Numbered from the stretch's first letter, positions 7,891 to 18,126 are shown. The stretch: DNA of 64,000 bases from Acrocarpospora macrocephala (GCF_009687865.1 NZ_BLAE01000033.1:180639-244638); one strand, 5' to 3'. Notes: generated from the letters alone by a model not told the origin. Numbers and translations are program-made.

Positions 7891-8910
7891 ATGAAGGTTC
7901 TCTATATCGGCGGCACCGGCACGATCAGCTCGTCGTGCGTGGCCGAGTCCGTCCGCCAGGGCCAGGACGTGTACGTCCTGAACCGCGGCCGCACCTCGGG
8001 CCGCCGCCCCCTCCCCGACGGCGTCACCCCCCTCACCGGCGACGTCCAGGACCCCGAGTCCGTCCGTGCCGCGCTGGCCGGCACGGCGTTCGACTGCGTG
8101 GTCAACTTCCTCAGTTTCGGCGCCAAGGACGCCGAGGCGGCGGTCGACCTGCTGGACGGCCGGGTCGGCCAGTACGTGCACATCAGCTCCGCCTCCATCT
8201 ACCACAAGCCGGTGCGGCAGTGGCCGATCACGGAGTCGACCACCCGGCGCAACCCGTACCTGGCCTACGCCCGGGACAAGATCGCCGCCGAGGACGTGCT
8301 CCACCGCGCGTACGAGGAGCGTGACTTCCCGGTCACCGTCGTGCGCCCGTCGCACACCTACGACGACGCCCACCCGCCGCTGCCCGGCGACTGGACCGCC
8401 TGGGACCGCGTCGCGCGCGGCGACGAGCTGGTCGTGCCGGGCGACGGCACCAGCCTGTGGACCCTGACGCACGCCCGGGACTTCGCCGTCGGCCTGGCCG
8501 GCCTGATCGGGAACTGGCAGGCCGTCGGCGAGGACTTCCACATCACCTCCGACGAGGCGCTGACCTGGAACGAGATCTACGGCATCATCGCCCGCACGTC
8601 CGGCACGCCGGCCCGGCTGCTCCACCTGCCGTCGGAGTTCCTGCCGAAGGTGGCGCCGGACTGGTTCTGGTCCGACCTGATCGTCGGCGACCTGGCGCAC
8701 AGCGCGGTCTTCGACAACAGCAAGATCAAGCGGTTCGTCCCCGCGTTCCGGCCCACGACCACCTGGTCGGAGGGTGCCCGCCGGCTGCACGACTGGCGGT
8801 CCGCGCACCCCGAGCGAACCCGCCGGGACCCGGCCACCGACGCGGTGCTGGCCCGGCTGGTCGAGGCACACCGGACCGCCGTCGCCGCGCTCACGCCGCT
8901 GGCCCCGTGA
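7891..8910 (+). CDS. NAD-dependent epimerase/dehydratase family protein (extended SDR)
   Basis: A 339-aa extended SDR started at ATG 7891 with AAAGAG and GGAG upstream; a longer in-frame reading from 7468 covers the tautomerase gene in another frame and was rejected. The nucleotide-binding motif GGTGTI is at 7-12, HISSASIYH supplies the catalytic Ser near residue 100, and YARDK gives Tyr126/Lys130. The C-terminal half resembles RNA-binding/isoflavone-reductase-like epimerases (VVRPSHTYDDAHPP; ARDFAVGLAGLI; KIKRFVPAFRPTTTW). It lies 29 nt after the tautomerase and overlaps the lactonase start by 1 nt, so it is co-translated with the pathway. It probably oxidises or epimerises a sugar or sugar acid; the substrate is unknown. 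Confidence 0.82.
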   Translation: MKVLYIGGTGTISSSCVAESVRQGQDVYVLNRGRTSGRRPLPDGVTPLTGDVQDPESVRAALAGTAFDCVVNFLSFGAKDAEAAVDLLDGRVGQYVHISSASIYHKPVRQWPITESTTRRNPYLAYARDKIAAEDVLHRAYEERDFPVTVVRPSHTYDDAHPPLPGDWTAWDRVARGDELVVPGDGTSLWTLTHARDFAVGLAGLIGNWQAVGEDFHITSDEALTWNEIYGIIARTSGTPARLLHLPSEFLPKVAPDWFWSDLIVGDLAHSAVFDNSKIKRFVPAFRPTTTWSEGARRLHDWRSAHPERTRRDPATDAVLARLVEAHRTAVAALTPLAP

Positions 8911-9776
8911 TGCCGGGCGACCTGACCGCCGAGGTGTGGCTGGACGTCTCCGGCGTGCACCTGGAGGGCGTGGTGTGGGACGACGTCGCGGGCCGCCTGC
9001 GGTTCGTCGACATCCCCCGGGGGCGGATCTTCGAGGCCGGGACCGGCTGGTTCGACCTGCCCGCCCCGGTCACCGCCGTGCACCCGACCACCGACCCCGC
9101 GACGCTGCTGGTCGCGGACGGCGACGGCATGGCGCTGACCTCGGGCGGCGCGCTGACCGAGCGGCTGGCCGCGCCGCTCGCCGGGCGGCCGGAGATCCGC
9201 ATGAACGACGGCAACGTCGACCCCGCGGGGCGCTACCTCGCCGGGAGCATGGCCTACGACGTCACCCCGGGCGCGGGCGCCCTGTATCGCCTGGACGCCG
9301 ACCGTTCGCTGCACACGGTGCTGACCGGCGTCACCATCAGTAACGGCCTGGACTGGTCCCCCGACGGCACCCTGTGCTACTTCGTGGACAGCCCGACCCG
9401 CCGCGTCGACGTGTTCGACTACGACGTGGCCACCGGCGCCCTGTCCGGACGCCGGACGTTCGCCGACACCTCCGATCTCCCCGGCATTCCCGACGGCCTG
9501 ACCGTCGACGCCGACGGAGGGGTGTGGGTGGCGTTCTGGGGCGGCTCGCGCGTGGTCCGCTACGACACCGGCGGCCGGGCCGACCACACCGTCCGCCTGC
9601 CGGTCACGCAGGTCACCTCGTGCGCGTTCGGCGGTCCCGACCTGGACCAGCTGTACATCTCCACCTCCACCGAGGACCTCACCCCCGACCAGCTCCGTGA
9701 CCAGCCCGCCGCCGGCGCGATCTTCCGGGCCGAGCCCGGCCGCCGCGGCCGACCCGTGAACAGGTTCGTGATCTGA
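8910..9776 (+). CDS. SMP-30/gluconolactonase-family sugar lactonase
   Basis: A 288-aa six-bladed beta-propeller lactonase. ATG at 8910 overlaps the SDR stop by one base (TGATG). The metal ligands of the family are present at the expected spacing: Glu19 (HLEGVVW), Asn99 (RMNDGN, usually substrate contact), Asn145 (ISNGLDWS) and Asp195 (IPDGLTVDADGGVWVAFW). Known members hydrolyse aldono-lactones made by sugar 1-dehydrogenases, here most plausibly xylono- or arabinono-lactone from the SDR at 20.0-20.8 kb or the neighbouring reductases. It is probably cytoplasmic, with no signal peptide. The following aldo/keto reductase starts 1 nt after its stop. Confidence 0.9.
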   Translation: MPGDLTAEVWLDVSGVHLEGVVWDDVAGRLRFVDIPRGRIFEAGTGWFDLPAPVTAVHPTTDPATLLVADGDGMALTSGGALTERLAAPLAGRPEIRMNDGNVDPAGRYLAGSMAYDVTPGAGALYRLDADRSLHTVLTGVTISNGLDWSPDGTLCYFVDSPTRRVDVFDYDVATGALSGRRTFADTSDLPGIPDGLTVDADGGVWVAFWGGSRVVRYDTGGRADHTVRLPVTQVTSCAFGGPDLDQLYISTSTEDLTPDQLRDQPAAGAIFRAEPGRRGRPVNRFVI

Positions 9777-9777
9777 C

Positions 9778-10731
9778 ATGGCGTACGACCCGGCGGTGCG
9801 CCGCCCGTTCGGCCGCACCGGGCTCAGCGTGACGCCCATCTGCATCGGCACCAGCCCGCTGGCCAGCATGCCCGCGCTGTACGGCTACGAGGTGGACGAC
9901 GCCCGCGCCGAGGCCACGGTGGACGCCGTGCTCGACGGGCCGTTCAACTTCCTGGACACCTCCAACAACTACGGCGGCGGCACCGCCGAGCGGCGTATCG
10001 GCGCCGTGGTGCGCCGCCGCGGCCTGCCCGGCGGTTTCGTGCTGGCCACCAAGGCCGACGCCGACCCCGGCACCGGCGACTTCTCCGGGGACCGGGTGCG
10101 CCGTTCGGTGGCGGAGAGCCTGGACCGCCTCGGGGTGGACCGCGTGCCGGTCATGTACCTGCACGACCCCGAGTTCCACGTCACCTTCGAGGAGGCCATG
10201 GCCCCGGGCGGCCCGGTCGAGGCGCTGGTCGCGCTGCGCGCGGAGGGCGTGGTCGGCCATCTCGGCATCGCGGGCGGACCGGTGGAGCTGATGCGCCGGT
10301 ATGTGGGGACCGGCGTGTTCGAGGCCGTGATCAACCACAACCGCTGGACCCTGGTCGACCGCGCCGCCGAGCCGCTGATCGAGGACGCGGTCGCGCGCGG
10401 CGTCGCGTTCGTCAACGGCGCGCCGTACGGCGGGGGCATGCTCGTCAAAGGCCCCGACGCGCAGCCCCGGTACGCCTACCGCGACACCGATGAGCCGGTG
10501 CGGGAAGCGGTCCGCGCGATGTGGAACGCGTGCGCCGCCCACGACGTGCCCCTCGCCGCCGCCGCGCTGCAGTTCTCGCTGCGCGACCCCCGGGTGACGT
10601 CGACCATCGTCGGCGTCTCCGAGCCCGAGCGGATCGCCGCGACCCTGGAGCTCGCGACCACCCCGATCCCCGCCGAGCTGTGGGACGAGCTCGACCGGCT
10701 GACGCCCCCGCCTGGCGGGTGGCTGGAATGA
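9778..10731 (+). CDS. Aldo/keto reductase, aldose 1-dehydrogenase-like
   Basis: A 317-aa TIM-barrel oxidoreductase with the complete catalytic tetrad: Asp60 and Tyr65 (FLDTSNNYG), Lys92 (ATKAD) and His129 (YLHDPE). The N-terminus (FGRTGLSVTPICIGTSPLA) and the YLHDPE segment resemble the D-threo-aldose/L-fucose 1-dehydrogenase branch, which oxidises aldoses to lactones with NAD(P). Its neighbour is the lactonase, 1 nt upstream, which would open such a product. Thus it is either a second aldose dehydrogenase of the pathway, accepting a different pentose or deoxyhexose, or a reductase of a keto intermediate. GH3 follows after 25 nt. Confidence 0.86.
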   Translation: MAYDPAVRRPFGRTGLSVTPICIGTSPLASMPALYGYEVDDARAEATVDAVLDGPFNFLDTSNNYGGGTAERRIGAVVRRRGLPGGFVLATKADADPGTGDFSGDRVRRSVAESLDRLGVDRVPVMYLHDPEFHVTFEEAMAPGGPVEALVALRAEGVVGHLGIAGGPVELMRRYVGTGVFEAVINHNRWTLVDRAAEPLIEDAVARGVAFVNGAPYGGGMLVKGPDAQPRYAYRDTDEPVREAVRAMWNACAAHDVPLAAAALQFSLRDPRVTSTIVGVSEPERIAATLELATTPIPAELWDELDRLTPPPGGWLE

Positions 10732-10756
10732 CCCGCCGTACTAAACGGAGTGACAT

Positions 10757-13075
10757 ATGACCCTCGTGAGCACAGACGTATGGAAGGACGCCCGCCGGTC
10801 ACCCGCGGAGCGGGTCGAGGCGCTGATGGCGCTGATGAGCCTGCCCGAGAAGGTCGCCCAGCTGTACGGCGTCTGGGTGGGCATCGACAACACCGACGGC
10901 GAGATGGCCCCGCACCAGCACGAGTTCACCTCGCTGCCTCTCCCGTGGGACGAGCTGGTCAAGGACGGCATGGGGCAGCTGACCCGGCCGTTCGGCACCG
11001 CGCCGGTCGACGTGGCCAAGGGCGCGGCCACCCTCGCCGCCGCCCAGCGGTCCATCATGGCGGCCGGGCGGTGGGGCATCCCCGCGGTGGTGCACGAGGA
11101 GATCCTGACCGGCCTGGCCGCGTGGCAGGCGGGCGTCTACCCCTCGCCGCTGTGCTGGGGCGCCACCTTCGACCCCGGGCTGATCGAGCGGATGGGCGCG
11201 CAGATCGGCGCCACCATGCGGCGCCTGGGCATCCACCAGGGCCTCGCCCCGGTGCTGGACGTCGCGCGCGACCTGCGGTGGGGCCGGGTCGAGGAGACCA
11301 TCGGCGAGGACCCGGTGCTGGTGGGCACGATCGGAAGCGCCTACGTGCGCGGCGTGCAGTCCGCGGGCGTCATCGCCACGCTCAAGCACTTCGTGGGGTA
11401 TTCGGCGTCCAAGGGCGGCCGGAACCTGGCCCCGGTGTCGGCGGGTCGCCGCGAGATCGCCGACGTGCTGCTGCCGCCGTTCGAGATGGCGCTGCGCGCG
11501 GGCGCCGGCTCGGTGATGAACTCCTACGCCGACATCGACGGCACCCCGGTGGCGGCCGACCCGGCGCTGCTCACCGACCAGCTGCGCGACAGGTACGGCT
11601 TCACCGGCACGGTGGTGGCCGACTACTTCTCCGTCGCGTTCCTGCAGACCCTGCACCACGTGGCGGCGTCCCCGGCGGACGCGGCCCGGCTGGCGCTCAC
11701 CGCCGGGATCGACGTCGAGCTGCCCACGGTGAACTGCTTCGGACCGCCGCTGGTCGAGGCGATCGAGCGCGGCGAGGTGGATATCGCGCTGATCGATCGC
11801 GCGCTGCGGCGGGTGCTGCTGCAGAAGTGCGAGCTCGGCCTGCTCGACGAGGGCTGGGCGCCGGAGCCGCCCGTGCTGGACGAGGACGGCGAGGTCGTGC
11901 TGGACGACGCCGAGGTGCGAGAGCTGGCCGGTGAGCTGGCCCGCCGGTCCGTCGTGCTGCTGCACAACACCGCGGGCGCGCTGCCGCTGGCGGGGGGCCT
12001 GAAGCTGGCCGTGGTGGGGCCGCGCGCCGACACCCCGCAGGCCATGCTGGGCTGCTACTCGTTCCCGATGCACGTCGGCGTGCACCACCCGGGCGTCGGC
12101 ATGGGGATCGAGGTGCCCACGCTGGTGGACGCGCTGCGCGCCGACCTCGCCGGTTACGACGTGCGGTACGCGCAGGGCGTCCCGGTGCTCGGCGGCGACG
12201 ACGAGGGCATCGCCACGGCGGTGGCGGCCGCGGCCGACGCCGACGTCTGCGTGGCGGTGCTCGGCGACCAGGCGGGATTGTTCGGGCGCGGCACCTCCGG
12301 TGAGGGCTGCGACGCGAGCGGCCTGCGCCTGCCCGGCCGCCAGGAGGAGCTGCTGGAGGCCGTGCTCGCCACCGGCACGCCCGTCGTTTTGGTGCTGCTG
12401 GTTGGCCGTCCGTACGAGCTCGGCCGGCAGATCGACCGGCTGGCCGCCGTGGTGTGCGGGTTCTTCCCCGGCGAGGAGGGCGCGGCGGCGCTGGCCGACG
12501 TGCTGTCCGGACGGGCCGACCCGGCGGGACGGCTGCCGGTGAGCTTCCCCAGGGACGGCGGCAACCAGCCCGCGACCTACCTGGGCGCGCCCCTCGCCCT
12601 GCGGAGCGAAGTCAGCGACGTGGACCCCACCGCGCTGTTCGCCTTCGGCCACGGGTTGTCGTACGCGCCGGTCACCTGGGCGGGGATCGCCGGGGACTCG
12701 TCCTGGACCACCGACGGCACGTTCGACGTGCGGGTGACGCTGCGCAACGAGGCGGACCGGGAGGTGTCCGAGGTGGTTCAGGTGTACCTGCACGACCCGG
12801 TCGCCGAGGTCGCCCGCCCCGTGCAGGCGCTGCTCGCCGCGCACCGCGTCGACCTGGCCCCCGGCCAGACGCGCGAGATCACCCTCACGCTGCACGCCGA
12901 CCAGACCTCCTACACCGGGGCGTCCTGGCGGCGGCAGGTCGACCCCGGCGAGGTGGAGCTGCGGGTGGGGGCGTCCAGCGCCGACATCCGGGAGACCATC
13001 GCCGTCACGATGACCGGCCCGCGGCGCCACGTCGGCTTCGACCGGGTCATGGAGGCGACCGTCACCACCGTGTGA
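10757..13075 (+). CDS. GH3 glycoside hydrolase, beta-xylosidase/beta-glucosidase
   Basis: A 772-aa GH3 enzyme. Domain order: (beta/alpha)8 barrel with LAPVLDVARDLRWGRVEE at 163-180, Lys210-His211 (TLKHFVGY), and nucleophile Asp289 in GTVVADYFSV; alpha/beta sandwich to about 620 (FPGEEGAAALADVLSGRADP); and a C-terminal fibronectin-III-like domain (FAFGHGLSY onwards). It has no signal peptide, so it is probably cytoplasmic. The DYFSV form of the nucleophile motif and the context recall actinomycete BxlA-type xylosidases; beta-glucosidase activity cannot be excluded. ATG at 10757 has GGAG 6 nt upstream. It is the last gene of the plus-strand operon and ends 8 nt before a strong terminator. Released xylose would feed the dehydrogenase-lactonase-dehydratase route. 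Confidence 0.93.
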   Translation: MTLVSTDVWKDARRSPAERVEALMALMSLPEKVAQLYGVWVGIDNTDGEMAPHQHEFTSLPLPWDELVKDGMGQLTRPFGTAPVDVAKGAATLAAAQRSIMAAGRWGIPAVVHEEILTGLAAWQAGVYPSPLCWGATFDPGLIERMGAQIGATMRRLGIHQGLAPVLDVARDLRWGRVEETIGEDPVLVGTIGSAYVRGVQSAGVIATLKHFVGYSASKGGRNLAPVSAGRREIADVLLPPFEMALRAGAGSVMNSYADIDGTPVAADPALLTDQLRDRYGFTGTVVADYFSVAFLQTLHHVAASPADAARLALTAGIDVELPTVNCFGPPLVEAIERGEVDIALIDRALRRVLLQKCELGLLDEGWAPEPPVLDEDGEVVLDDAEVRELAGELARRSVVLLHNTAGALPLAGGLKLAVVGPRADTPQAMLGCYSFPMHVGVHHPGVGMGIEVPTLVDALRADLAGYDVRYAQGVPVLGGDDEGIATAVAAAADADVCVAVLGDQAGLFGRGTSGEGCDASGLRLPGRQEELLEAVLATGTPVVLVLLVGRPYELGRQIDRLAAVVCGFFPGEEGAAALADVLSGRADPAGRLPVSFPRDGGNQPATYLGAPLALRSEVSDVDPTALFAFGHGLSYAPVTWAGIAGDSSWTTDGTFDVRVTLRNEADREVSEVVQVYLHDPVAEVARPVQALLAAHRVDLAPGQTREITLTLHADQTSYTGASWRRQVDPGEVELRVGASSADIRETIAVTMTGPRRHVGFDRVMEATVTTV

Positions 13076-13082
13076 CGGCGGG

Positions 13083-13121
13083 AAAGACGGTGGCCCCGCG
13101 CGGCGGCGGGGCCACCGTCTT

Positions 13122-13122
<1 letters not shown>
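13083..13122. terminator. Bidirectional intrinsic-type terminator hairpin
   Basis: A perfect 16-bp stem: AAAGACGGTGGCCCCG at 13083-13098 pairs with its complement at 13107-13122, around an 8-nt loop. A run of three T/A ends each side, as far as GC-rich actinomycete terminators usually go. It sits between the convergent GH3 and Gfo/Idh genes and its right arm touches the Gfo/Idh stop codon, so it can end both transcripts. Confidence 0.9.
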
Positions 13123-14107
<985 letters not shown>

Positions 14108-14111
<4 letters not shown>

Positions 14112-15001
14112 CGCAGCGATGTCTCCAGGGTAGGGGTGGTTTCGCCGGGCTTGCCGCGCACGATGGGGTTGCGCAGCACGCCCACGCCGCCGATGCCGAT
14201 CTCGACCACGTCGCCGGGGGCGAGCGTGAACGGCGCCGACGGCACCAGGCAGGTGCCGGTGGACAGCACGACGCCGTCGGGGTGCACATCGCCGAACATC
14301 AGGTAGGCCACCAGGCCGTCCAGCCGCCTGCGCAGCCGCCCGGTGTTCGCCTCGCCGTACCAGACCGGTGCTTTGTCGCGGTGGATGGTCATCTGGATGG
14401 GCAGGTCGTACGGGTCCTCGACCTCCCACGCCGGGGTGACCCACGGGCCGAGGCCGCAGGCGCCGTAGAAGATCTTGGCCTGGGGCAGGTAGAGCGGGTT
14501 CTCGCCTTCGATGCTGCGCGAGGACATGTCATTGCACACCGTGTACCCGGCGATCTCGCCGAGGCTGTTCACCACCAGGGCCAGCTCGGGCTCGGGCACG
14601 TCCACCTCCGAATCGGGGCGGATGGAGAGCTCTCCCCCGGTGCCCACGGCCCGCCAGCCGGTCGACTTGAAGAACAGCTCGGGCCGCTCGGCGTCGTAGA
14701 CCTGCTCGTAGACGGTCGCGGAGCGCTCGCTCTCCTCGACCCTGGCCTCCCGGGACGTCTCGTACGTGACGCCCGCCGCCCACACCTCGGTGCGGCCGTC
14801 CACCGGGGCAAGCAGCTCGACGTCCGCCAGCGGCACCCGCTCGCCGAGCGGGCCGTCCAGCCTGGCGCGCAACGCGTCCAGCGGCAGCGTCCACAACTGC
14901 GCGAGGGACGCGACACCGGTCAGCTCGGCGACGGCGCCGTCGTCGTGCAGGCCGATCCGGGGCTCGGCGGATTGTCGCGTGCGATACCTGACGATGTTCA
15001 C
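14108..15001 (-). CDS. Fumarylacetoacetate-hydrolase-family protein, probable 2-keto-3-deoxypentonate dehydratase
   Basis: A 297-aa FAH-fold enzyme with GTG start at 15001 in a GTGA overlap. Metal ligands lie in VPEPELALV (Glu137, Glu139) and CNDMSSRSIEGENPLYLPQA (Asp158 region). The whole stretch FFKSTGWRAVG ... EGENPLYLPQAKIFYG ... GLGP is the pattern I associate with 2-keto-3-deoxy-D-arabinonate/xylonate dehydratases, which make 2-oxoglutarate semialdehyde, rather than with fumarylacetoacetase. The alternative is a 2,4-diketo-3-deoxy-sugar-acid hydrolase of L-fucose/L-rhamnose pathways. With the IlvD dehydratase and xylose-dehydrogenase-like SDR nearby, a Weimberg-type step is favoured. 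The aldehyde dehydrogenase needed to finish that route is not in the window. Confidence 0.87.
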
Positions 15002-16161
15002 CTGACTCCTTCCTGCGCGTGGGCCCGCAGGTAGTCCATGTCGAAGTCGAGCCCGAGGCCGGGACCCGGCGGCAGCTTCAGGCGGCCGTCGCTGTTGTCC
15101 AGCGGCGTGCGCAGGAACTGGTTGTACGCGCTGAGATCGTGGCCGCTCGACTCGAGACGGTAGAAGTTCGGCACGGTCAGCATCACCTGACCGCCCGCGA
15201 CGAGGTTGACCGGCCCGCTCGCGTCGTGCGGGGAGACCGGGACGTAGTACGCCTCCGCCATCGTGGCGATCTTCTTCAGCTCGCTGATGCCGCCGGTCCA
15301 GGTGACATCCGGCATCACGAAGTCGGCCAGCCGGCTCTCCAGGATCGGGACGAAGTCCCAGCGGGTGTGCAGCCGTTCGCCCACCGAGATGGGCACCCGC
15401 ACCCGGTCCCGTACCTGCTGGAGGGCGTGGCGGCTCTCCGGCGGCACCGGCTCCTCGTACCAGTGGATGCCGCCCACCTCGTCCAGGGCCTGGCCCAGCC
15501 GGATGGCGGTGGGCACGTCGAACCGGCCGTGCGCGTCGACGAGCAGCTCGACGTCGGGCCCGGCGAGCTCACGGATACTCGCGGTCAGCTCGATCGCCTC
15601 GCGCTCCAGCGCCCGGCTGAGCCGGCCGTCGAGGTAGCGGTCGTTGGCCTCCGGCTGGCCGGGTTCGTGCGGAAACGGGTCGAACTTGATCGCGGTGTGC
15701 CCCGAGTCGACAATCTTCCCGATCTCCTCGGCGATCCCCTCCCTGGTGCCGAACTTGGACTGGTCGGGATGGGTGTACAGGAGCAGGTCGTCGCGGACGG
15801 CGCCGCCGAGCAGGTCGTGCACCGGCACGCCGAGCACCTTGCCGCGGATGTCCCACAACGCGATGTCGACGGCGCTGATCACATTGGTGGCGGCGCCGCG
15901 GCTGCCCATATAGGTGAACGCCCGGAACAGCTTGTGCCAGATGTCCTCGATCCTGGCCGGGTCGTGCCCGGCGAGCAGCTCACCCGCCTGCCGCAGCATG
16001 GCCGCGACGCCGCGGTTGGCCGCGCGGGTCGTGGTGGTGACCTCACCCCAGCCGTCCACACCCTGATCGGTGCGCACCTGCAGGAACAGGAACTCGCCCC
16101 AGTAGGAACCCCCGGACCGCACCAGCCACGGCACCAGCTCGACGATCTTCAAGCGGGCCAC
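14998..16161 (-). CDS. Enolase-superfamily sugar-acid dehydratase (mandelate racemase/galactonate dehydratase-like)
   Basis: A 387-aa protein from GTG 16161, which has GGAG 7 nt upstream; TTG at 16152 (TTGA overlap) is the alternative start. The capping domain is followed by a barrel with Lys159 (AIKFDPF), metal ligands Asp209 (LLVDAHGRF), Glu236/237 (WYEEPVPPES) and Glu262 (SVGERLHTRW), PDVTWTGGISE, and His312 in SPHDASGPV. This set matches acid-sugar dehydratases of the galactonate/mannonate type, which remove water from an aldonate to give a 2-keto-3-deoxy acid. The window thus has two unrelated dehydratase types (this one and IlvD/Edd), suggesting that more than one aldonate is used. It overlaps the RraA-like gene upstream and the FAH gene downstream. 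Confidence 0.9.
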   Translation of the reverse strand: MARLKIVELVPWLVRSGGSYWGEFLFLQVRTDQGVDGWGEVTTTTRAANRGVAAMLRQAGELLAGHDPARIEDIWHKLFRAFTYMGSRGAATNVISAVDIALWDIRGKVLGVPVHDLLGGAVRDDLLLYTHPDQSKFGTREGIAEEIGKIVDSGHTAIKFDPFPHEPGQPEANDRYLDGRLSRALEREAIELTASIRELAGPDVELLVDAHGRFDVPTAIRLGQALDEVGGIHWYEEPVPPESRHALQQVRDRVRVPISVGERLHTRWDFVPILESRLADFVMPDVTWTGGISELKKIATMAEAYYVPVSPHDASGPVNLVAGGQVMLTVPNFYRLESSGHDLSAYNQFLRTPLDNSDGRLKLPPGPGLGLDFDMDYLRAHAQEGVR

Positions 16162-16904
16162 GCGCCGGCTCCGTGCCGGGCGCGCCGCCAGCGCTCGTAC
16201 TCGGGCGTGGCCTCCTCCGACAGCGGATAGTACGTCCTCAGGTCGCCGCCCTGGGACAGCCGCTGGCGGGAAAACTCCTCCCATTCGGCGTGCCGGCTCG
16301 CCTCGGCCAGCAGGGCCGGGGCCAGCTTGATCGGGACGACCACCGCGCCGTCGTCGTCGGCGACGATGATGTCGCCCGGCATCACGACGGTGTTGCCGCA
16401 CGCCACCGGCACGTTGACGGCGGTGGGGAAGATGCCGGTCTGGGAGTGGAAGTTCGGGGTGGCGCCGCGCACCCACAGGCCGAGGCCGAGGTCCCGCACC
16501 TTGCCGATGTCGCGCACGCAGCCGTCCACGACGACGCCGAGGCCGCCGCGGCGCTTGAAGTAGAGCAGCATCATCTCGCCGAACACGCCGCTGCTCATGT
16601 CGCCGCGGGCGTCCACCACCACGATGTCGCCCGGCCGGGTGTGGTAGAGCACGTGCCGGTGCAGCTGCTTCTCCGGGTCGGCGTACTCGTCGACCGGGTA
16701 CAGGTCCTCGCGTTTCGGCATGAACTGCAGGGTGAGAGCCGGACCGGCGACGCATGTGCCGGGCGTGTGCGAGACCGGGCCGCGGATGTGCGCGCTGCGG
16801 ACCCCGAGGCGGTTGAGCTCGCTGCTCGCGGTGGCGCTGCCGATGGCCTGCAAACCGGCGACGAGCTCGCCCGCCGGGCGGACGATGTCGTGCGTCTCGA
16901 TCAC
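16149..16904 (-). CDS. RraA-family protein (HMG/CHA-type aldolase fold)
   Basis: A 251-aa protein started at GTG 16904 with AAGAGAG 6-8 nt upstream; an ATG further up at 16979 would place operator-like DNA inside the gene. The signature GLGVVVDGCVRDIGKVRDL contains the Arg and Asp of the RraA/4-hydroxy-4-methyl-2-oxoglutarate aldolase active site, preceded by GDIVVVDARGDMSSGVFGEM. Family members are divalent-metal class II pyruvate aldolases or oxaloacetate decarboxylases. In this operon a plausible job is cleaving a 2-keto-3-deoxy sugar acid to pyruvate plus an aldehyde, an alternative exit to the FAH dehydratase. It is the first gene of its operon, with LacI-type half sites in the 160 bp upstream. 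Confidence 0.87.
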   Translation of the reverse strand: MIETHDIVRPAGELVAGLQAIGSATASSELNRLGVRSAHIRGPVSHTPGTCVAGPALTLQFMPKREDLYPVDEYADPEKQLHRHVLYHTRPGDIVVVDARGDMSSGVFGEMMLLYFKRRGGLGVVVDGCVRDIGKVRDLGLGLWVRGATPNFHSQTGIFPTAVNVPVACGNTVVMPGDIIVADDDGAVVVPIKLAPALLAEASRHAEWEEFSRQRLSQGGDLRTYYPLSEEATPEYERWRRARHGAGAWPA

Positions 16905-16943
16905 GTCGGTCTCTCTTTCACCCGGAGATCCTCGGCTAGCGGA

Positions 16944-17055
16944 GTTTCGAGGGAATTTCGGAAACAGTAGCCGACGCAATGGTAGCGTCCTCGCGCTTTC
17001 GGGGCGACGTCCAGGTCACACCATCGAAACATCGCTCGGGTGGATCGAAACTCCG
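16944..17055 (-). promoter_or_regulatory. Operator-like half-site cluster upstream of the RraA operon
   Basis: The 160-bp gap between the second LacI gene and RraA holds TTTCGGAAAC (16957-16966) with a second GTTTCG at 16944-16949, and two CGAAAC elements at 17025-17034 and 17046-17055, all related to the CGAAA(G/C)TTTCG operator. On the minus strand a TACTGT -10-like hexamer overlaps the right edge of the first pair (16969-16964); no clear -35 is seen. Regulation of the RraA operon by a LacI protein is inferred. Confidence 0.45.
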
Positions 17056-17064
17056 TGCTCTTGT

Positions 17065-18126
17065 TCAGCGGGTCCGGCGCCGGGCCAGCGGCGCCGTGCT
17101 GCCGCGCACCACCAGCTTGGTGGACAGTTCGACCCGGCCCTCGGGCATCTCGGTGCCGTCCTGGTGCGCGAGCAGCGTGCGGACGGCCAGGGCGGCCAGT
17201 TCCGCGATGGGCTGCCGCACCGTGGTCAGCGGCGGGGTCACCCACTGCGACATCGGCACGTCGTCGAAGCCCACGACGCTCAGGTCGTCGGGCACCCGCA
17301 GGCCCCGCTGCTGGATCGCGGCGTAGACGCCGAGCGCCTGCTCGTCGTTGGCCGCGAAGATGGCCGTGGGCGGCTCCGGCCGGTCCAGCAGGGCCAGCGC
17401 CAGCTTGAGGCCGGAGGAGTAGTGGAAGTCGCCGTGCTCGACCAGCCCGTCGTCGGCCGTGATCCCGGCCCGCTCCAGCGTCGCGCGGTATCCGGCCAGC
17501 CGCGCCTGGCTGCACAGGAAGCGCATCGGCCCGGTGATCATGCCGATGCGCCGGTGACCGAGGTCGATGAGGTGCTGGGTGGCGGCCATGCCGCCGCCCC
17601 AGTTGCCCGCCCCGATGGACGGGATGCCGGTGTCGGAGTCGCCGACCGGGTCGACGAGGATGGCCGGCACGCCAAGCTTGGCGATGCGCTTGTGGTCGGC
17701 CGCCGTCAGCTCCGACAGCGCGAGGATGATGCCGCGCGGGGAGCGTTCGGCGATGTCCTCCAGCCACTGCTGCCCGCGCCCTGGGCCGCTGTCCAGCACG
17801 GACACCACGATGCCGACCCGGGCGCCCCGGGCGGCCTCCTCGGCGCCGCGGATCATCTCGGCGGCCCACGGCGTGCTCGGGTCGTTGAACAGCATCTCCA
17901 TCAGGCCGCCGCGGCGTTCGGCGATCACGGGCCGCTTGGTGCGCTTGGTGGGGATGTAGCCTTGCGTGACGAGCACGGCCTCGATCTGCACCCGGGTCGC
18001 GGGCGCCACGTCCGAACGGCCGTTGAGCACCTTCGACACGGTCGCGCGGGACACCCCGGCCTGGGCAGCGATGTCGGCGACCGTGACGCGCCGTTCGATC
18101 GAGTCGGACACCAACCGTTGCTCCAT
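17065..18126 (-). CDS. LacI-family transcriptional repressor (second copy)
   Basis: About 353 aa from ATG 18126; an in-frame ATG at 18159 would add 11 residues but would put the operator-like CCGAAACTTGG inside the coding region, and GTG 18111 is also possible. The HTH reads VTVADIAAQAGVSRATVSKV, followed by a sensor domain (ATQHLIDLGHRRIGMITGP; PTAIFAANDEQALGVYAA; VVGFDDVPMSQWVTPPLTTV). Overall layout and many motifs parallel the LacI protein at 5.3-6.4 kb. It lies between the IlvD operon and the RraA operon on the same strand and probably controls one or both. Which of the two LacI proteins binds which operator cannot be told from sequence. Confidence 0.92.
   Translation of the reverse strand: MEQRLVSDSIERRVTVADIAAQAGVSRATVSKVLNGRSDVAPATRVQIEAVLVTQGYIPTKRTKRPVIAERRGGLMEMLFNDPSTPWAAEMIRGAEEAARGARVGIVVSVLDSGPGRGQQWLEDIAERSPRGIILALSELTAADHKRIAKLGVPAILVDPVGDSDTGIPSIGAGNWGGGMAATQHLIDLGHRRIGMITGPMRFLCSQARLAGYRATLERAGITADDGLVEHGDFHYSSGLKLALALLDRPEPPTAIFAANDEQALGVYAAIQQRGLRVPDDLSVVGFDDVPMSQWVTPPLTTVRQPIAELAALAVRTLLAHQDGTEMPEGRVELSTKLVVRGSTAPLARRRTR

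Noticed and set aside
14112..14444. N-terminal extension of the Gfo/Idh gene
   Set aside because: The added 111 residues are Arg/Pro-rich shadow of the FAH gene; the Rossmann motif starts right after ATG 14111, which overlaps the upstream stop.
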